DNA from: JAKAGZ01 sp964412105
Lineage (GTDB): Bacteria; Bacteroidota; Ignavibacteria; Ignavibacteriales; Ignavibacteriaceae
DNA length: 7,691 bases
Assembly (NCBI GenBank): GCA_964412105.1
Contig: CAYPNM010000087.1
Location: 1 to 7,691 of the forward strand
Direction of reading: 5' to 3'
Positions within the stretch are counted from its first letter, which is position 1. Each line of letters begins with the position of its first letter. Positions 5,585-7,691 of this stretch are shown here, piece after piece. Made by a program: the position numbers and the translations under genes. The notes below the pieces were generated by a model that had not been told where the DNA came from, did no database searches, and was given only the letters and a program-made list of their open reading frames with translations.

Positions 5585-6566
5585 TTATTGAAGGCAAATA
5601 ACAATTTAGTTTACAAGTCTCGATTGGAGTATATTTTAATCCTAATTCCCTCTCGGCTTTTGTTCCATCCACACTAAAACCTTTTTTCATTACTTTCATC
5701 TGATCAATAGACATATCCCACAAAGGAGGTTTCTTAATCAGATTAGCCAAACCGGTTAAAAGATATGCATTCAACATTGTGATCATTTCAGGTAATTTTA
5801 TTCTCGGCAATGGAACACCGGATGTTTCGCTTATCAGTTTGTTGATTTCTTTCCATTTAAGTCTGCAGTTACCTATCAGGTATTTTTCACCGATATTGTT
5901 TTCTTTTTCCAGAGCGTTTACGATCGCCTGTGCAACATCTTTCACACAGACAAACGAAAACATTCTATTGTTAAAGACAGTAGCAGGCAATTTTTTATTA
6001 ATCAAATTCTGTACATAACTTCCACTGGCTTTTGGGTCCTCCGGACCTAAAACACAAGCAGGATAAATTACAACAAGTGGTAATCCTTTTTTTTCAAATA
6101 AATTCCAGGCAATTCGGTCGCCTTCATATTTTGTTCTGAAATACTCGCTGAACTGAACTGTACCGGCAGAAGATTTTTCATTAAAAGGCTCTTCAGAAGG
6201 TTTGCCAAAAACTCCTGCAGTACTAATGTGCACAACCTTTTTAATGCCGGACTTTAGCGCGCATTCCATTACATTTTGTGTACCTTTAACGTTTACTTTG
6301 CTGTAAATCTTTTTGTCCGCCTCCCAAAAAGTATAGTGTGCAGCAATATTTATTACAGCATCACATCCTTTCATTCCATTAAGCAATGATCCTTCATCGG
6401 TTAAATCTCCTTTTGTCAAAGTTACGTTTTGATTACTTAGACTGCTTATGAAAGAAGTACTGCTGCTATTTCTGGTCAGCAAAACTAATTGGTGATTAGT
6501 TTTAGAAAGCAACTCAACCGTGTGTTTACCGATAAATCCTGTGCCCCCGGTAATAAAAATTTTCAT
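5538..6566 (-). CDS. extended SDR NAD(P)-dependent epimerase/dehydratase (dihydroflavonol reductase-like)
   Basis: A 342-residue cytosolic enzyme of the extended short-chain dehydrogenase class, acting on a nucleotide sugar or a hydroxy-ketone. The Rossmann motif TGGTGFIG is at residues 6-13. KGDLTD (52-57) and NIAAHYTFW (73-81) mark further cofactor-pocket strands, VNVKGTQNV (91-99) is the usual helix, and HISTAGVFG (113-121) supplies the catalytic Ser/Thr. Tyr142 and Lys146 form the YxxxK pair (YFRTK), which lacks the more common Ser before Lys. VIYPACVLGPED (167-177) and FSFVCVKDVAQAI (203-215) are substrate-side motifs. After GTKAERELGLKYTPIE the last 25 residues are Cys-rich and unlike usual family ends; neither other frame stays open there, so no frameshift is evident. 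AGGAGG at 6575-6580 lies 8 nt before the ATG. The ATG overlaps the stop of the kinase remnant as ATGA. Confidence 0.88.
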   Translation of the reverse strand: MKIFITGGTGFIGKHTVELLSKTNHQLVLLTRNSSSTSFISSLSNQNVTLTKGDLTDEGSLLNGMKGCDAVINIAAHYTFWEADKKIYSKVNVKGTQNVMECALKSGIKKVVHISTAGVFGKPSEEPFNEKSSAGTVQFSEYFRTKYEGDRIAWNLFEKKGLPLVVIYPACVLGPEDPKASGSYVQNLINKKLPATVFNNRMFSFVCVKDVAQAIVNALEKENNIGEKYLIGNCRLKWKEINKLISETSGVPLPRIKLPEMITMLNAYLLTGLANLIKKPPLWDMSIDQMKVMKKGFSVDGTKAERELGLKYTPIETCKLNCYLPSIRNKMHHNQECIFSSN

Positions 6567-6745
6567 ATTATATCCCTCCTTTGCTGATAGTTATTTCTGA
6601 GCTTTGCAATCTTTAAATTATCCTTTATATCCTGAGCTTTACATACTTCACCCATTCCGCCCCCGCCTGCCGGGCAGGCAGGTTCGCCGATTTTTTCAAT
6701 AATTCTGTAATGTGAGATTGTCTGACCGGGAATTATATCTTTCAT
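6563..6745 (-). pseudogene. N-terminal remnant of a Ser/Thr protein kinase, split by a palindromic insert
   Basis: From the ATG at 6745 (GGAAGA 6 nt upstream) the frame reads MKDIIPGQTISHYRIIEKIGE, then seven extra residues PACPAGG, then GGMGEVCKAQDIK. Without the insert this is the glycine-rich ATP-binding loop GEGGMGxVYKAxD of bacterial Hanks-type kinases, right after the typical GQTISHY start. After KAQDIKDN the kinase signal fades: the expected VAIK lysine region is not recognisable (LKIAKLRNN) and the frame stops at 6563-6565. No kinase lobe follows, because the SDR gene starts at once, and the SDR ribosome binding site lies inside the remnant. A deletion or replacement joined a kinase 5' end to the SDR gene. 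The stub may now serve mainly as a translated leader. An in-frame ATG at 6790 is less likely as the start. Confidence 0.75.
6662..6682. repeat. 21-bp palindromic element inserted in kinase glycine loop
   Basis: The inserted 21 bp contain the perfect palindrome GCCTGCC-G-GGCAGGC (6665-6679). Removing exactly these 21 bp restores a canonical GEGGMG loop on the minus strand, so the insertion boundaries can be placed by the host protein. The length is a multiple of three and no stop is introduced. It is related to the other GC-rich repeats at 4174-4196 and 5079-5094. Confidence 0.75.
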
Positions 6746-7109
6746 CTTTGATCTTCCTTTTATCAAGAAGGAAATATCTGAATGAATCACCCGGGCCCCA
6801 ATACGAGTAAGTTATTTCGGAGGATGGTACCCTTATTTATACAACAATTTACAGAAATCACCGAACCAAGGCAATAATAATTTTATTCCCACCTGAGAAA
6901 TAAGGACTTGCTGAATTCTGTTAACAAGTTAAATAATTAATAAGCCTACAAAAACGGAGAGATAATCTGCTCCTATTGTTACAATAACCTGTTAAATGAG
7001 TGAAAGGTTAACATCTTAAAAAAGGTAAAGGAAAGCTGCAGGAGATACAAAGAAGCATAACTCTGCTTTAACGGAAACTTTTCTTACAGAAAACAGCATT
7101 TGGACAAAA
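6746..7109. other. gene-free spacer
   Basis: No gene, RNA or clear terminator was seen. It contains the leader and presumably the promoter of the kinase stub and SDR gene, and the downstream end of the small gene at 7110. TAACCT (near 6986) and AGGTTA (near 7005) form a weak 6-bp inverted repeat with a long loop, not convincing as a terminator. Confidence 0.35.
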
Positions 7110-7382
7110 TTAAAATCTGAAATGCCATTCTCTAAAGCCCGGATTGGTACGAAGATAATCGAAATAAAAAGCTAAAAAAGCTTCCTGATCATCATCAAAA
7201 TTATCTTCTTTTAATAATGTCAGGTGATCAATTGTGTCTAACGGAATCATGAAATGTTCTGCTGTTTTAGACTTAGCCTCGTTAATCACCTTTGTATATT
7301 CAGTTTCCGATCTAAAGGCAAGCATCCCCAACCAGGTCTCAATTTCATCGTAATTGTTCAGAAGGGTGATTTTATCTATCAT
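7110..7382 (-). CDS. small protein of unknown function
   Basis: A 90-residue protein beginning MIDKITLLNNYDEIETWLGML. I recognise no family. It has no signal peptide or membrane segment. The middle is mostly helical in appearance (FRSETEYTKVINEAKSKTAEHF), followed by an acidic run KEDNFDDDQEAF, an aromatic stretch LAFYFDYLR and a conserved-looking end NPGFREWHFRF. The balanced composition and strong ribosome binding site (GAGGG at 7391-7395, 8 nt before the ATG) suggest a genuine expressed cytosolic protein. An ATG five codons upstream (7397) overlaps that ribosome binding site and is therefore less likely. The gene stands alone. Two inverted repeats lie 61-120 bp upstream and may regulate it. 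Confidence 0.65.
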   Translation of the reverse strand: MIDKITLLNNYDEIETWLGMLAFRSETEYTKVINEAKSKTAEHFMIPLDTIDHLTLLKEDNFDDDQEAFLAFYFDYLRTNPGFREWHFRF

Positions 7383-7442
7383 TTTTGCCCCCCTCAAATG
7401 ACGATTAAAAAAAATAATTTTTAGATCAAAAGCTGCAATTTC

Positions 7443-7472
7443 TACCGGTAAAAACCCCGATTTTTGCCGGTA
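7443..7472. promoter_or_regulatory. 12-bp inverted repeat upstream of the small gene
   Basis: TACCGGTAAAAA (7443-7454) pairs with TTTTTGCCGGTA (7461-7472) through one wobble position around a 6-nt CCCCGA loop. It is either an RNA hairpin or a DNA operator. It lies 61-90 bp upstream of the minus-strand ATG at 7382, so it could be in the leader or promoter. The absence of a T-run after the stem argues against a terminator. Confidence 0.45.
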
Positions 7473-7483
7473 ACCTTAATTGA

Positions 7484-7501
7484 AAGGAATAATTATTCCT
7501 T
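7484..7501. promoter_or_regulatory. perfect 18-bp palindrome, possible operator
   Basis: AAGGAATAATTATTCCTT is its own reverse complement with no spacer. Such a site suits a dimeric DNA-binding protein. It is about 100 bp upstream of the small minus-strand gene and 12 bp from the hairpin at 7443-7472. No regulator is encoded nearby in the window. Confidence 0.4.
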
Positions 7502-7626
7502 AATCCGATTATTAAGAACTGATAAGACAAACGTACAGATATCAACTACTATATTTCTTTTTAATAAGAAAATAATAAAGAATCAAGGGTATAAATAAAT
7601 ACCTAAAACCATTTCCTTGTTCTTTT

Positions 7627-7673
7627 GTCCCGCCTGGCGTGTACTACTTCAGTAATTCGGTAACGGCAGGCAG
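7627..7673. repeat. GC-rich inverted-repeat element near the window edge
   Basis: GTCCCGCCTGGCG at 7627-7639 and CGGCAGGCAG at 7664-7673 flank a 24-nt AT-richer centre. The TTGTCCCGC start matches the insert in the duplicated small frame (2971-2978) and GGCAGGC matches the kinase-loop element. On the minus strand a frame open to the window edge (LRNFSACRYRITEVVHARR...) crosses it, but it is too short and unfamiliar to call. The rest of 7502-7691 shows no gene. Confidence 0.35.
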
Positions 7674-7691
7674 AGAAATTCCTTAGGCCAG

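Noticed and set aside
5779..6018. Plus-strand 79-codon frame within the SDR gene
   Set aside because: It is the antisense shadow of a well-supported minus-strand enzyme.
6563..6745. A functional short kinase-like protein
   Set aside because: Only the N-terminal strand and broken glycine loop are present; the ATP-anchoring lysine, catalytic HRD and DFG regions are absent and the next gene starts immediately.

Overview
The window is an AT-rich bacterial chromosome segment. It most likely comes from the Bacteroidota/Chlorobi side of the tree, and an Ignavibacteria-like organism fits best. The evidence is one large secreted protein (835-2793) ending in a PVELTSF fibronectin-III-like domain followed by a FPNPFNPTT type IX secretion (T9SS) sorting tail, a pairing typical of that class. 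No tRNA, rRNA, CRISPR array, integrase or transposase was recognised, so this reads as a gene-sparse, repeat-rich accessory stretch.

Layout. The left edge (16-103) carries a dispersed repeat whose second copy lies at 4991-5076. Next, on the minus strand, is a decayed SRAP (YedK/HMCES-like) gene (118-513). A gene-free spacer of about 320 bp then leads into the T9SS cargo gene on the plus strand. From 2814 to 4136 a duplicated unit of about 290-310 bp, with a small unrecognised protein frame, brackets a minus-strand gene for an exported SnoaL-like protein. The left copy of the frame is intact and the right copy has an in-frame TGA. In both copies a GC-rich hairpin sits in the middle of the reading frame. 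A minus-strand DUF3267 membrane putative metallopeptidase follows (4223-4819).

From 4820 to 5537 there is no convincing gene. This stretch holds a strikingly C-rich, G-poor repeat region, including a tract in which CC recurs exactly every 8 nt. The minus strand then carries an extended SDR NAD(P)-dependent epimerase/reductase (5538-6566). Immediately upstream, overlapping by ATGA, is a stub of a Ser/Thr protein kinase whose glycine-rich loop has been split by a 21-bp palindromic element. The right end holds one small unrecognised minus-strand gene (7110-7382), two strong inverted repeats upstream of it, and a further GC-rich repeat at the edge.

The genes do not form one pathway. The window's main interest is genome erosion by, or alongside, short GC-rich palindromic elements that enter coding sequences in frame, in an otherwise low-GC background. 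At least five such elements are seen (2973-3006, 3989-4041, 4174-4196, 5079-5094 and 6662-6682), with a possible sixth at 7627-7673. All identity statements are from reading by eye; no database search was possible.
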